Part shown: positions 1 through 8,916 of the stretch, piece by piece
Layout: each line of letters starts with the position of its first letter
Position numbering within the stretch: position 1 is the first letter of the stretch
DNA from: Oribacterium sp. oral taxon 078 str. F0262
GTDB taxonomy: Bacteria; Bacillota; Clostridia; Lachnospirales; Lachnospiraceae
Length of the DNA: 64,000 nucleotides
Assembly (NCBI RefSeq): GCF_000160135.1
Contig: NZ_GG729934.1
Span: forward strand, 722,954 to 786,953
Direction: 5' to 3'
The notes under the pieces: generated by a model
What the model was told of the DNA's origin: nothing
Seen by the model: the letters and a program-made list of their open reading frames with translations, nothing else
The model's database searches: none
Made by a program: the position numbers and the translations under genes

Positions 1-115
1 GGGGAAGTAGGCATCCGTCCCGTTCCCGAGCGGACGAGTCGGATCGTTCCCGGATCGGGATCGTCCTTCGGCCGGGCCAGAGGAAAAGTTCTTCGTTTCG
101 GAAGAGGAGGGGAGC

Positions 116-955
116 TTGCTGGAGCTTCACAGCTATCAAAACAGAGATGGGAGCGAGCTTCCGCTCCTGGAATCGGCGCTTTTTGGTTCTTTTTCCGGGA
201 TCAGGCACGCCTATGCCACGCGGCTTGGCGGTGTGAGCGAGGGCGAGTGGAGCAGCATGAATTTAAGCTTTACGAGGGGAGACCGGGAGAAGGATGTCCG
301 GGAAAACTTTCACCGGATCGCGGAGCATTTTTCCGTCCCGGAGAGTCGCTTCGTCTTAAGCCATCAGACGCATAAAGACAGGGTTCGGACCGTGACGGAG
401 GAGGACGCGGGGAAGGGACTTACCAGGGAGAGGGACTATACCGATGTGGATGCCCTGATCACGGATGTCCCGCGTCTTTTGCTCACGGTCTTCTGGGCAG
501 ACTGCGTCCCCCTCCTCCTCTATGACCCGAGAAAGAGGGCGATCGGCGCGGTCCATTCCGGCTGGCGGGGGACATTTTCCCGCATCGCGTCAAAGACGGT
601 GGAGGCAATGCGGAGGGAATACGGGACGGAGCCCTCGGATCTTTTTATCTCGATCGGACCGAGCATCTGCGGGAGCTGCTATGAGGTATCGGAGGAGCTC
701 TCCGAGCGCTTTCTCCGGGACTTCCCCGGAGGAGAGCGGATCGTCTCCTTCACAGGGCGAGATGCCGGGGGAGAGCGAAAATATCATCTTAATCTCTGGG
801 AGGCGAATCGGCAGCTTCTTTTAGAGGAGGGAGTTTCGGAGGACCGGATCGAACTTCCCGGCTTTTGTACCTGCTGTAATCCGAAGCTCTTCTTCTCCCA
901 CCGCTTCTCCGGGGAGAGGAGGGGGAATCAGGCGGCATTTTTGATGCTTCTCTGA
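116..955 (+). CDS. pgeF: Purine nucleoside phosphorylase / polyphenol oxidase-fold protein (YfiH/YlmD, DUF152)
   Basis: The 279-residue protein matches the YfiH/YlmD family, cytosolic zinc enzymes that phosphorolyse adenosine and inosine and were formerly called laccases. The expected ligands are visible: a His in SHQTH (about residues 82-86), a Cys in the WADC motif (about 130) and a His in AVHSGWRG (about 147). The C-terminal CTCC motif and SHRFSGE are also typical. The TTG start is chosen because a GAGGAGGGGA ribosome binding site lies just upstream and family homology begins there. It is followed after 11 bases by a small unknown gene that may be cotranscribed. Confidence 0.93.
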   Translation: MLELHSYQNRDGSELPLLESALFGSFSGIRHAYATRLGGVSEGEWSSMNLSFTRGDREKDVRENFHRIAEHFSVPESRFVLSHQTHKDRVRTVTEEDAGKGLTRERDYTDVDALITDVPRLLLTVFWADCVPLLLYDPRKRAIGAVHSGWRGTFSRIASKTVEAMRREYGTEPSDLFISIGPSICGSCYEVSEELSERFLRDFPGGERIVSFTGRDAGGERKYHLNLWEANRQLLLEEGVSEDRIELPGFCTCCNPKLFFSHRFSGERRGNQAAFLMLL

Positions 956-966
956 GGAGGTATGAG

Positions 967-1299
967 ATGGGGGCGCGGGAATATGGAGAAGAGAGGCTTG
1001 GCTGGCTCTCACCGTCCGGGGACTTTTATCCCTGCGGATGGGGAGCGCATTCGACGGAGGCGGAGCGGATCCTTTCTGAGCTCGGCCTCTTTGAGGATTT
1101 TTTGCGGCACAGCATCCTGAATGTCCGGGACTATCTGTCCGGACGGGGCTATTGCCTGATTCATAGCCCCGGGAGGGAGAGAAAGCTTGTGACACATCTC
1201 CTGCCCCTCACAAGGGCGCAGCGGGATTTTCTCTATGATTATTTCACAGAGGACGGGGACCGGCAGAGCGCGGAGCATTACCTGGAGGCGGAATTCTAG
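967..1299 (+). CDS. Small protein of unknown function (110 aa)
   Basis: I do not recognise this as a characterised family. It is a soluble 110-residue protein with a Trp/Gly/Cys-rich N-terminal motif (GWLSPSGDFYPCGWGAHS, residues 12-29). That resembles a short unannotated motif (W-pro/ser-x-G-x-F-Y-P-x-x-x-x-H) seen in other small clostridial proteins; this is from memory and weak. The rest is mixed helix with a basic middle and an acidic tail. It starts 11 bases after pgeF behind a GAGGAGG site and ends just before a terminator, so it is the last gene of that short unit. Confidence 0.7.
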   Translation: MGAREYGEERLGWLSPSGDFYPCGWGAHSTEAERILSELGLFEDFLRHSILNVRDYLSGRGYCLIHSPGRERKLVTHLLPLTRAQRDFLYDYFTEDGDRQSAEHYLEAEF

Positions 1300-1323
1300 G
1301 GAGGAATTTAGTTATGATAAAAG

Positions 1324-1348
1324 GCGCCCCGCTTCGGGCGCTGTTTTT
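1324..1348 (+). terminator. Rho-independent terminator after the pgeF unit
   Basis: A 6-bp GCGCCC/GGGCGC stem with a CGCTTC loop is followed by TGTTTTT. It lies between the 110-aa gene and asnA and should separate the two units. Confidence 0.75.
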
Positions 1349-1379
1349 CAGGGAGTAAGGCGATGGAGGAGAAAAGAAG

Positions 1380-2387
1380 ATGGCTTTAGTGATTCCGAAG
1401 GACTATGATCCCCGGCTCTCCGTCCGGGAGACGCAGGAAGCGATCAAATATATCAGAGATACCTTTCAAAAGGAGTTCGGGAGGGAGATGAATCTGTCCC
1501 GGATCTCCGCTCCCCTCTTCGTGGAGAGGAGCACAGGGCTCAATGACAATCTGAACGGCGTGGAGCGCCCGGTCAGCTTTGATGTGCCCTGGGAGCCGGA
1601 GGAGAGCGTGGAGGTCGTGCAGTCCCTCGCGAAGTGGAAGAGGCTTGCGCTTCTTCGCTACGGCTTTCAGCCGGGCGAGGGGCTCTACACGAATATGAAT
1701 GCGATCCGGCGGGATGAGGAGCTCGACAACCTCCACAGCTGTTATGTCGATCAGTGGGACTGGGAGAAGGTCATCGAAAAAGAGGAGCGGAATGAGATCA
1801 CGCTCGAGGGGACCGTCCGCATGATCTTTCGGATCATAAAGCATATGGAGCACGAGGTCTGGTATCAGTATCCGAGGGCGGTGAAAAAGCTCCCGGAGGA
1901 TATATTCTTCATCGACTCCGAGAGCCTTTTACAAAGATATCCGGATAAGAGCCCGAAGGAGCGGGAGAATCTGATCACGAAGGAGCATGGCTGCGTCTTC
2001 ATCAGCCGGATCGGGGGCAGGCTCTCGGACGGAAAGCCGCACGACGGGAGGGCACCGGACTATGATGACTGGTCGCTGAACGGGGATATCCTCTTTTGGT
2101 TCGACAGACTAAACTGTGCGCTGGAGATCTCCTCGATGGGAATCCGCGTCGATGAGAGCTCTCTTTCGAGGCAGCTGAAGGAGGCGGGCTGTGAGGAGAG
2201 GAGAGTCCTTCCCTACCACCGCATGCTTTTAAACGGCGAGCTCCCTTCTACGATCGGCGGGGGCATCGGACAGAGCAGGCTTTGCATGCTTCTTTTGGAC
2301 CGGGCTCATGTGGGAGAGGTCCAGGCCTCGATCTGGCCGAAGGAGATGGAGGAGGAGTGCAGGAGGAACGGGATCATCCTGCTGTAG
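1380..2387 (+). CDS. asnA: Aspartate--ammonia ligase (asparagine synthetase A)
   Basis: AsnA makes asparagine from aspartate, ammonia and ATP through an aspartyl-AMP intermediate, in the cytosol. At 335 residues it is the usual size, and it shows the class II aminoacyl-tRNA-synthetase-like core: an early [17 protein letters not shown] segment (about 49-65), a [12 protein letters not shown] segment (about 118-129) and a GGGIGQSRL motif (about 299-307). The ATG is preceded by GGAGGAGAAAAGAAG. A terminator stands only about 30 bases upstream, and no T-box leader or good promoter is seen in the short gap. Confidence 0.96.
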   Translation: MALVIPKDYDPRLSVRETQEAIKYIRDTFQKEFGREMNLSRISAPLFVERSTGLNDNLNGVERPVSFDVPWEPEESVEVVQSLAKWKRLALLRYGFQPGEGLYTNMNAIRRDEELDNLHSCYVDQWDWEKVIEKEERNEITLEGTVRMIFRIIKHMEHEVWYQYPRAVKKLPEDIFFIDSESLLQRYPDKSPKERENLITKEHGCVFISRIGGRLSDGKPHDGRAPDYDDWSLNGDILFWFDRLNCALEISSMGIRVDESSLSRQLKEAGCEERRVLPYHRMLLNGELPSTIGGGIGQSRLCMLLLDRAHVGEVQASIWPKEMEEECRRNGIILL

Positions 2388-2473
2388 GCATAGATCCATG
2401 CTGTCTTGCTGTCTGCTTTTCGGTATTTTAGGAAGGCGCGGAGCCGGCCGCCTGCCTTTGGAGCGGGCTTATA

Positions 2474-2524
2474 TTGAAAAAAAACGCCTCACTATGGTAT
2501 TATGTAAAAAGGACCATAGTGAGG
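2474..2524 (+). promoter_or_regulatory. Promoter of the class A PBP gene embedded in a 12-bp inverted repeat
   Basis: TTGAAA (2474-2479) and TATTAT (2498-2503) are separated by 18 bases. The -10 lies at the left edge of the loop of a perfect 12-bp inverted repeat, CCTCACTATGGT (2487-2498) and ACCATAGTGAGG (2513-2524), which spans the end of the spacer and the start site. This could be an operator or, since T-rich tracts lie on both sides, a bidirectional terminator. Confidence 0.6.
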
Positions 2525-2567
2525 TCTGTTCTTTTTGTGCCGGTTTCAGGCCGGAGAAAGCGACAGG

Positions 2568-5387
2568 ATGAAGTACACCCGCTATAACATAGAAAATACG
2601 CTCTATGAGCTGGACAGCCCGAAGGCCAGGATCTGGCACCGGGTCACGGGTTTTTTCGGGAGCGCGTCCCTGGTCTTTTCGGTCGGGGCTGTCCTTCTCG
2701 TCCTCTCCTTCGGGCTTGGCATGTTCCGGGGGATTCTGGATTCCGCCCCGGATATCGACAAGATCAATGTGGGCCCCACCGCCTACGCGACGAAGACCTA
2801 TGACCGAGAGGGAAATCCGGTCGCGACGCTTGTGATGGAGGGCTCCAACCGGGAGAGGGTGAGCTTTGAGGAGATCCCCACGGACCTTGTGAATGCGGTG
2901 GTTTCGGTCGAGGACGAGCGCTTCTGGAAGCACAACGGCATCGACCTCTGGGCCATTCTCCGCGCGGTAAAGGGCGTCGCCTCGGATGACAGCAGCAGGG
3001 CCGGCGGCGGGTCCACCATTACCCAGCAGCTTTTAAAGAACAATGTTTTTGGAGGAGGGCTCCACGAGGGGACCTTTGAGCGCTATGTCAGAAAGTTCCA
3101 GGAGCAGTATCTCGCGTTTGAGCTCGAAGCGCAGCCGGGGATGGACAAGCGGAGCCTGAAGGAGAGCATCCTTACGGAATATCTGAATACGATCAATCTG
3201 GGCTCCAACACGCTCGGCGTAAAGGTGGCGGCGCGCCATTATTTCAATAAGGAGATCTCCGAGCTCACGCTCTCCGAGTGCGCGGTCATCGCGGCGATCA
3301 CGAAAAACCCGACCCGCCTGAACCCGATCACTCATCCGGAGAACAACGCGAAGCGCCGGGCGATCGTGCTCTCCTATATGCTGAAGCAGAATTATATTAC
3401 AAAAGAGCAATACGATCAGGCCATGGCGGACAATGTCTATGAGCGGATTCAGAATGTCAATGTGCAGATGACGCAGGATGAGTCGAAGCCCTATTCCTAT
3501 TTTACGGATGAGCTCACGGAGCAGGTTATGGAGGCCCTTCAGGAGAGGCTCGGCTACAGTCGGGAGGAGGCGGCGAGACTGCTTTATTCCGGCGGGCTCA
3601 GCATCTATACGACGCAGGACCCGAAGCTTCAGGCGATCGTCGATCAGGAGATCAATGATCCGAATAATTATGATGTGCAGAAGTATTCCCTGAGCTGGCG
3701 TTTTTCCGTGCAGCACGCGAATGGGACCGTGGTGAACTATTCCGAAAAGGATCTCCAGCGCTGGATGACGGAGGTTCGAAAGCAGGACTTCAACGGCCTC
3801 TTTCAGAGCACGGAGAGCGCGCAGAAGAACATCGATCTCTATAAGAAGGCCGTTTTGACGGAGGGGGACAAGATCCTCTCAGAGACCGCGGACTACAGCC
3901 TGCAGCCGCAGGCCTCCTTCATCCTCATGGATCCCCACAGCGGGGAGGTTCTGGCGCTCTCCGGGGGGAGGGGGGAGAAGAAGCAGTCCCTCACCTTGAA
4001 CCGCGCGAGCAATGTCCTACGGCAGCCGGGCTCGACCTTCAAGATCCTGAGCTCCTTTGCGCCCGCGATCGACAAGTACGGGGCGACCCTGGCCAGCAGC
4101 TATTATGATTCCGAGTATTCCATCGGGACGAAGGTCTTCAAGAACTGGTACTCGGGGGGCTATCTCGGCTATCAGAGCATACGGGACGGCATCATGTATT
4201 CTCTGAATATCGTCGCTCTCCGCTGCCTGATGGAGACGGTGCAGCCAAAGAACGGCTTTGAGTATGCGCAGTCTCTGGGCATCAGCACTCTGACGGAGGA
4301 GGACAATGCGCCCGCGATCGCGCTCGGCGGTCTCACAAGGGGGGTCTCCAATCTGGAGCTGACGCAGGCCTTCGGCGCGATCGCAAACGGCGGAAAGCTG
4401 AACCGGGCGAAATTTTTCACGAAGATTGTGGATCAGAGCGGAAAGGTCCTGATCGATACCACAAAGGATGAGGCGAAGCAGGTCATGAAGGAGACGACGG
4501 CCTACCTCCTCACGGATGCGATGGCCTCCTCCATGGAGTTCCACCGGGCCTTTGCGGATACGATGACGATCAATACCACCTCGACGAGGGCGCATTTTGA
4601 CGGCATGAGTCTGGCCGGAAAGTCCGGGACTACGACGAACAACCGGGATATCTGGTTTGTGGGCTATTCTCCCTATTATATCGGAGGGATCTGGGGAGGC
4701 TGCGACGAGAATCAGTCCCTGAAGGATACAAGGACCGGGGAATACAACGGCGGCACCGGCTTCCACAAGGATATCTGGCGAAATATCATGCAAAAGGTGC
4801 ATAAAGGCCTCTCGGATCCCGGCTTTGTGCGCCCGGCGGGCATCGTGGAGGCGAAGGTCTGCCGGAAGTCGGGGAAGCTTCCGTCTGCGGGCTGCTATGA
4901 GGACTACCGGGGCTCTGCGGTGATCACGGAGCTTTTTGCGGAGGGGACGGTCCCCACGGAGAAGTGCAGTCTCCACACGAGCTGGGGCGCGATCCGCGTT
5001 CCGGAGAATGAGTCGGGGCATACGGATGACCGCTACTTCCGCTATGTGCCGGAGACCACGGAGGAAGAGGACGAGGAGGGAGACGGGGATTCCGATTCGA
5101 AGAAGTCCTCCGACGGAGATTCCGATTCGAAGAAGTCCTCTGACGGGGATTCGGATTCGAAGAAGAAGTCTTCCGACGGGGATTCGGGCTCGAAGAAGAA
5201 GTCCGCCGACGGGGATTCCGACACGAAGAAAAAGTCCTCCGACGGAGACTCCGGTTCGAAGAAGAAGTCCTCCGATGGAGACTCCGGCTCGAAGAAAAAA
5301 TCCTCCGGCGGATCGGATACGAAGAAGAAAAAGAGCTCGGAGGATGCGGAGATCAGCGATAAGGGGCCGACAAAGAAAAAGGGATGA
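2568..5387 (+). CDS. Class A penicillin-binding protein (PBP1A-like transglycosylase/transpeptidase)
   Basis: This bifunctional enzyme polymerises and crosslinks peptidoglycan outside the membrane. From the ATG at 2568 (939 residues; an upstream in-frame TTG at 2535 has no good ribosome site) there is a cytoplasmic tail and one membrane anchor at about 28-52. A GT51 domain follows, with the catalytic-Glu motif EDERFWKHNGID (about 115) and GGSTITQQLLKN (about 147-158). The transpeptidase has STFK (about 488), SLN (about 544) and KSGT (about 684). The last ~105 residues are an unusual low-complexity tail of about eight SDGDSxSKKK-type units encoded by 30-33-bp repeats. The stop is followed closely by the yigZ-like gene. 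Confidence 0.95.
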   Translation: MKYTRYNIENTLYELDSPKARIWHRVTGFFGSASLVFSVGAVLLVLSFGLGMFRGILDSAPDIDKINVGPTAYATKTYDREGNPVATLVMEGSNRERVSFEEIPTDLVNAVVSVEDERFWKHNGIDLWAILRAVKGVASDDSSRAGGGSTITQQLLKNNVFGGGLHEGTFERYVRKFQEQYLAFELEAQPGMDKRSLKESILTEYLNTINLGSNTLGVKVAARHYFNKEISELTLSECAVIAAITKNPTRLNPITHPENNAKRRAIVLSYMLKQNYITKEQYDQAMADNVYERIQNVNVQMTQDESKPYSYFTDELTEQVMEALQERLGYSREEAARLLYSGGLSIYTTQDPKLQAIVDQEINDPNNYDVQKYSLSWRFSVQHANGTVVNYSEKDLQRWMTEVRKQDFNGLFQSTESAQKNIDLYKKAVLTEGDKILSETADYSLQPQASFILMDPHSGEVLALSGGRGEKKQSLTLNRASNVLRQPGSTFKILSSFAPAIDKYGATLASSYYDSEYSIGTKVFKNWYSGGYLGYQSIRDGIMYSLNIVALRCLMETVQPKNGFEYAQSLGISTLTEEDNAPAIALGGLTRGVSNLELTQAFGAIANGGKLNRAKFFTKIVDQSGKVLIDTTKDEAKQVMKETTAYLLTDAMASSMEFHRAFADTMTINTTSTRAHFDGMSLAGKSGTTTNNRDIWFVGYSPYYIGGIWGGCDENQSLKDTRTGEYNGGTGFHKDIWRNIMQKVHKGLSDPGFVRPAGIVEAKVCRKSGKLPSAGCYEDYRGSAVITELFAEGTVPTEKCSLHTSWGAIRVPENESGHTDDRYFRYVPETTEEEDEEGDGDSDSKKSSDGDSDSKKSSDGDSDSKKKSSDGDSGSKKKSADGDSDTKKKSSDGDSGSKKKSSDGDSGSKKKSSGGSDTKKKKSSEDAEISDKGPTKKKG
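5091..5337 (+). repeat. Tandem 30-33-bp coding repeat in the PBP tail
   Basis: About eight degenerate units, each encoding roughly SDGDSDSKK(K)S, lie in tandem inside the PBP gene. Units differ in one Lys codon (30 or 33 bases) and in Asp/Gly/Thr substitutions, so copy number can change without breaking the frame. Confidence 0.85.
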
Positions 5388-5390
5388 GTC

Positions 5391-6005
5391 ATGAATTATG
5401 TGAAGGAGGCGGGGAGCGGGAGCTACGAGGAGAAGAAATCCCGCTTTCTCGGTGCGGTTTTTCCGATATCCTGCCGGGAGGACGCGCAGGAGAGGATCAT
5501 GGAGCAGAGAAAGCGCCATTACGAGGCGCGTCATCACTGCTATGCCTATATCCTGGGGGAGAAGGGGGAGGAGCAGAGACAGTCTGACGACGGGGAGCCC
5601 TCGCAGACGGCCGGTCTCCCGATCCTGAAGGTCCTCTGCGGGGCCGAGCTCACAGACAGTCTTTTGGTGGTGAGCCGCTATTTCGGCGGGACACTGCTCG
5701 GAACCGGAGGGCTGGTCCGGGCCTACACGGAGGCCGCGAAGGCCGCTTTGAGCGGGGCCGTCATCGTGGGAGGAGTCGAGGGCTTCCGCGTCCGGACGGA
5801 GCTCCCCTATTCCCTTCTCGGAAAGCTCCGTTTTCTCGCGGAGTCGATGGAGATTCGGGAGGAGAGCGCGGAATACGGAGAGGGAATAGTGCTGAGCTGG
5901 CTCGTCCCAAAGGAGAGGCTTCCGCTCTTTTCCGACAGGCTCCGGGATCTCTCCGGCGCTTCGCTCTCCCTTGCAATTGAAAAAACCCGGTGGTATAATC
6001 CATAA
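5391..6005 (+). CDS. YigZ/YvyE family protein (IMPACT N-terminal domain)
   Basis: The 204-residue protein matches the YigZ/IMPACT family, conserved cytosolic proteins of uncertain function with a ribosomal-S5-like fold. Typical blocks are SRFLGAVFPI (about 17-26), ARHHCYAYILGE (about 46-57), DDGEPSQTAGLPIL (about 66-79) and VVSRYFGGTLLGTGGLVRAY (about 93-112). It starts three bases after the PBP stop, so translation is probably coupled. A promoter for typA lies inside its 3' end. Confidence 0.92.
   Translation: MNYVKEAGSGSYEEKKSRFLGAVFPISCREDAQERIMEQRKRHYEARHHCYAYILGEKGEEQRQSDDGEPSQTAGLPILKVLCGAELTDSLLVVSRYFGGTLLGTGGLVRAYTEAAKAALSGAVIVGGVEGFRVRTELPYSLLGKLRFLAESMEIREESAEYGEGIVLSWLVPKERLPLFSDRLRDLSGASLSLAIEKTRWYNP
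5971..5999 (+). promoter_or_regulatory. Promoter for typA
   Basis: TTGCAA (5971-5976), a 17-base spacer and a perfect TATAAT (5994-5999) lie within the last codons of the YigZ-family gene, about 80 bases ahead of typA. Confidence 0.75.
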
Positions 6006-6079
6006 GCTTATGGGGTCGGAAAATGCGGTGCTTCAGCCCTTATATTCCGGCGAGGCAGGGGAGAGGAAAAGAGAGGAAA

Positions 6080-7918
6080 ATGTCAGAGAAGAGAGAAGAT
6101 ATCCGTAATGTTGCCATCATTGCTCACGTCGACCACGGGAAGACGACGCTGGTGGATGAGCTTTTGAAGCAGTCCGGCGCGTTCCGGGAGAACCAGGATG
6201 TGGGGGTCCGCGTCATGGATTCCAACCCGATCGAGCGGGAGAGGGGGATCACCATTCTCTCAAAGAATACGGCAGTCAGCTACGAGGGTGTCAAGATCAA
6301 TATCGTGGACACTCCCGGCCATGCGGATTTCGGCGGAGAGGTGGAGCGGATTCTGAAGATGGTAAACGGAGCGATCCTCCTGGTGGACGCCTTTGAGGGC
6401 CCGATGCCGCAGACCCGCTTCGTTTTGCAAAGGGCGCTGGATCTCCGGCTCCCTGTGCTTGTCGTCATCAATAAGATCGATAAGCCCCAGGCCCGCCCGC
6501 TCGAGGTCGTGGATGAGGTGCTGGAGCTCATGATGGATCTGAACGCGTCGGACGAGCAGCTGGACTGCCCTTTCCTCTTTGCGTCCTCGAAGGCGGGATA
6601 CGCGAAGAGGAAGCTGGAGGACCCGGATCTCGACATGAAGCCGCTTTTTGAGACGATCCTGAGCTTCATCCCGGCACCGGAGGGGGATCCGGATGCGCCG
6701 ACACAGATGCTGATCTCCACGATCGACTACAATGAGTTCGTGGGGAGGATCGGGATCGGGAAGGTGGAGAACGGCTCGGTCCGCGTGAATCAGGAGGCGC
6801 TGGTCCTGAATCACCATGACAGCGCAAAGAGAAAGAAGGTCCGCATCACGAAGCTCTATGAGTTTGACGGGCTGAAGAGGGTGGATGTGCAGGAGGCGGG
6901 CTTTGGCTCCATCGTCGCGGTCTCCGGCATCGAGGACCTCCATGTGGGAGATACGATCTGCACGGAGGAAAATCCGACGGCGCTCCCCTTCCAGAAGATT
7001 TCGGAGCCCACGATCTCCATGGACTTTATGGTAAATGACTCTCCCTTAGCCGGTACGGAGGGGAAATATGTGACCTCCCGCCACATAAGAGAGCGCCTCT
7101 TCCGGGAGCTCAACACCGACGTCTCCCTCCGCGTGGAGGAGACCGAAAGTACGGACTGCCTCAAGGTCTCCGGGAGGGGAGAGCTGCATCTCTCCGTCCT
7201 TGTGGAGACGATGCGGAGAGAGGGCTTCGAGTTTGCGGTCTCGAAGGCGGAGGTCATCTATAAGACGGATGAGGCCGGCCGCAGGCTGGAGCCGATGGAG
7301 ATCGCCTACATCGATGTCCCGGACGAGTGCACGGGATCCGTCATCCAAAAGCTCACGCAGCGGAAGGGAGTCCTGAACGGGATGAGTCCGCTCTCCACCG
7401 GCTATACCAGGCTGGAATTTGAGATTCCCTCCCGAGGTCTCATCGGCTATCGGGGCGAATTCATGACGGATACGAAGGGAAACGGGATTCTGAACACGGA
7501 GTTTGACGGCTACAGCGAGTACCGGGGAGAGCTCAGCTACCGGCGCCAGGGCTCTCTCATCGCCTTCGAGAGGGGAGAGGCCGTGACCTATGGTCTCTTT
7601 CAGGCTCAGGCGAGGGGGACACTCTTCATCGGACCGGGGGAGAAGGTCTACGGAGGCATGGTCATCGGACAGAGTCCGAAGGCAGAGGACATCGAGGTCA
7701 ATGTGTGTAAGACAAAGCATCTCACAAACACCCGTACCTCTAGCTCGGACGAGGCTCTGAAGCTGGTGCCGAAGAAGATCATGTCCCTGGAGCAGTGCAT
7801 TGACTTCATCGACACGGATGAGCTTCTCGAGGTGACGCCGGAGAATCTGAGAATTCGAAAAAAGATTCTCGACCCGGTGCTTCGAAAGAGGGCGGGCTTC
7901 TCCCGAAAGCAGGGCTAG
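6080..7918 (+). CDS. typA: Ribosome-binding translational GTPase TypA/BipA
   Basis: TypA/BipA is an EF-G-like GTPase involved in 50S assembly and stress or cold adaptation. From the ATG at 6080 (GAGAGGAAA site; 612 residues, normal length) it has G1 AHVDHGKT (about 15-22), the RGITI switch, DTPGHADFGGEVER, and NKID. The C-terminal half shows the BipA-specific ESxGRGELHL-like and SRGLIGYRGEF blocks. An in-frame ATG 57 bases upstream is less likely because homology begins at NVAIIAHVDHGK. It has its own promoter inside the preceding gene. Confidence 0.97.
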   Translation: MSEKREDIRNVAIIAHVDHGKTTLVDELLKQSGAFRENQDVGVRVMDSNPIERERGITILSKNTAVSYEGVKINIVDTPGHADFGGEVERILKMVNGAILLVDAFEGPMPQTRFVLQRALDLRLPVLVVINKIDKPQARPLEVVDEVLELMMDLNASDEQLDCPFLFASSKAGYAKRKLEDPDLDMKPLFETILSFIPAPEGDPDAPTQMLISTIDYNEFVGRIGIGKVENGSVRVNQEALVLNHHDSAKRKKVRITKLYEFDGLKRVDVQEAGFGSIVAVSGIEDLHVGDTICTEENPTALPFQKISEPTISMDFMVNDSPLAGTEGKYVTSRHIRERLFRELNTDVSLRVEETESTDCLKVSGRGELHLSVLVETMRREGFEFAVSKAEVIYKTDEAGRRLEPMEIAYIDVPDECTGSVIQKLTQRKGVLNGMSPLSTGYTRLEFEIPSRGLIGYRGEFMTDTKGNGILNTEFDGYSEYRGELSYRRQGSLIAFERGEAVTYGLFQAQARGTLFIGPGEKVYGGMVIGQSPKAEDIEVNVCKTKHLTNTRTSSSDEALKLVPKKIMSLEQCIDFIDTDELLEVTPENLRIRKKILDPVLRKRAGFSRKQG

Positions 7919-7999
7919 GGGAGCAAAGGATGCCGCTTTTGCAGTTTGAGTCTTGTCTTCCGGGAAAGAGGGAGGACGAGGGACAGACAGGAGGACGAT

Positions 8000-8905
8000 A
8001 TGGCGATATTCAGGGGCGCAGGCGTGGCGCTGATCACGCCGATGCATGAAGACGGCTCCGTGAATTATGAGAAACTCACGGAGATTCTGGAGGAACAGAT
8101 CGCGGGAGGGACGGACGCCATCATTTCCTGCGGGACGACGGGGGAGGCCGCGACGCTCTCCGAGGCGGAACATATGGATGTGATCCGCCACAGCGTCCGG
8201 GTCACAGCGCATCGGATCCCTGTGATCGCAGGCACGGGCTCCAACAGCACGGAGACCGCGGTGAAGCTCTCGAAAGAGGCGGAGGAGGCCGACGCGGACG
8301 GACTTCTCCTCGTGACACCCTACTACAATAAGGCGACGCAGGGAGGGCTCTATGAGCACTATAAGGCGGTCGCGGAGTCGGTCTCCATCCCCTGCATCCT
8401 CTATAATGTGCCCTCCCGGACCGGTGTTACGATACAGCCGGAGACGATGGCGAGGCTCTACCGGGACTTTGAAAATATCGTGGGCGTAAAGGATGCGGGC
8501 GGAGACCTTGCGATGAGCTCCCGCCTCATGAGCCTTGTGGACCGGGACTTCCTTCTTTATTCCGGAGAGGATGGAATTGTCCTGCCGCTCCTCTCGATCG
8601 GGGGATCCGGAGTGATCTCCGTGCTCTCAAACATCGCGCCGAGGGAAATGCACGGGCTCTGTGAGAGCTGGTTTAAGGGGGATGTCGAGGGCGCCAGAAG
8701 GGAACAGCTCCGTGCGCTCGCCCTGATCCGCGCGCTTTTCATGGAGGTAAACCCCATCCCTGTGAAGGCGGCGATGAATCTTTTGGGAAAGGAAGTGGGG
8801 CCGCTGCGCCTTCCGCTCACGGAGATCACGGAGGAAAACCGGGAGAAGCTCCGCGCGGAGATGGAGCGCTACGGACTCCTTCCGGAAGGCTCAGGGAGAG
8901 GATAA
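8000..8905 (+). CDS. dapA: 4-hydroxy-tetrahydrodipicolinate synthase
   Basis: DapA condenses pyruvate with aspartate semialdehyde, the first committed step of lysine and diaminopimelate synthesis. The 301-residue TIM-barrel protein shows GTTGE (about 44-48), the Tyr of NVPSRTGV (about 136-143) and the Schiff-base Lys in VGVKDAGGD (about 160-168). The ATG at 8000 follows AGGAGGACGAT; an upstream in-frame ATG is outside the homology. It is followed directly by dapB, so the two form an operon. Confidence 0.96.
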   Translation: MAIFRGAGVALITPMHEDGSVNYEKLTEILEEQIAGGTDAIISCGTTGEAATLSEAEHMDVIRHSVRVTAHRIPVIAGTGSNSTETAVKLSKEAEEADADGLLLVTPYYNKATQGGLYEHYKAVAESVSIPCILYNVPSRTGVTIQPETMARLYRDFENIVGVKDAGGDLAMSSRLMSLVDRDFLLYSGEDGIVLPLLSIGGSGVISVLSNIAPREMHGLCESWFKGDVEGARREQLRALALIRALFMEVNPIPVKAAMNLLGKEVGPLRLPLTEITEENREKLRAEMERYGLLPEGSGRG

Positions 8906-8916
8906 TAGGAGGGGAT

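Noticed and set aside
1-115. Possible 3' end of an upstream gene
   Set aside because: One frame has a stop at 8-10 and others stay open, but no recognisable protein sequence is seen in so short a stretch.
1300-1380. T-box leader for asnA
   Set aside because: The gap is about 80 bases and lacks the T-box AGGGTGG-type motif and specifier stem.
5042-5392. Minus-strand frame rich in SPSEDFFFEPE repeats
   Set aside because: It is the mirror of the PBP tail repeats and has no ribosome site.
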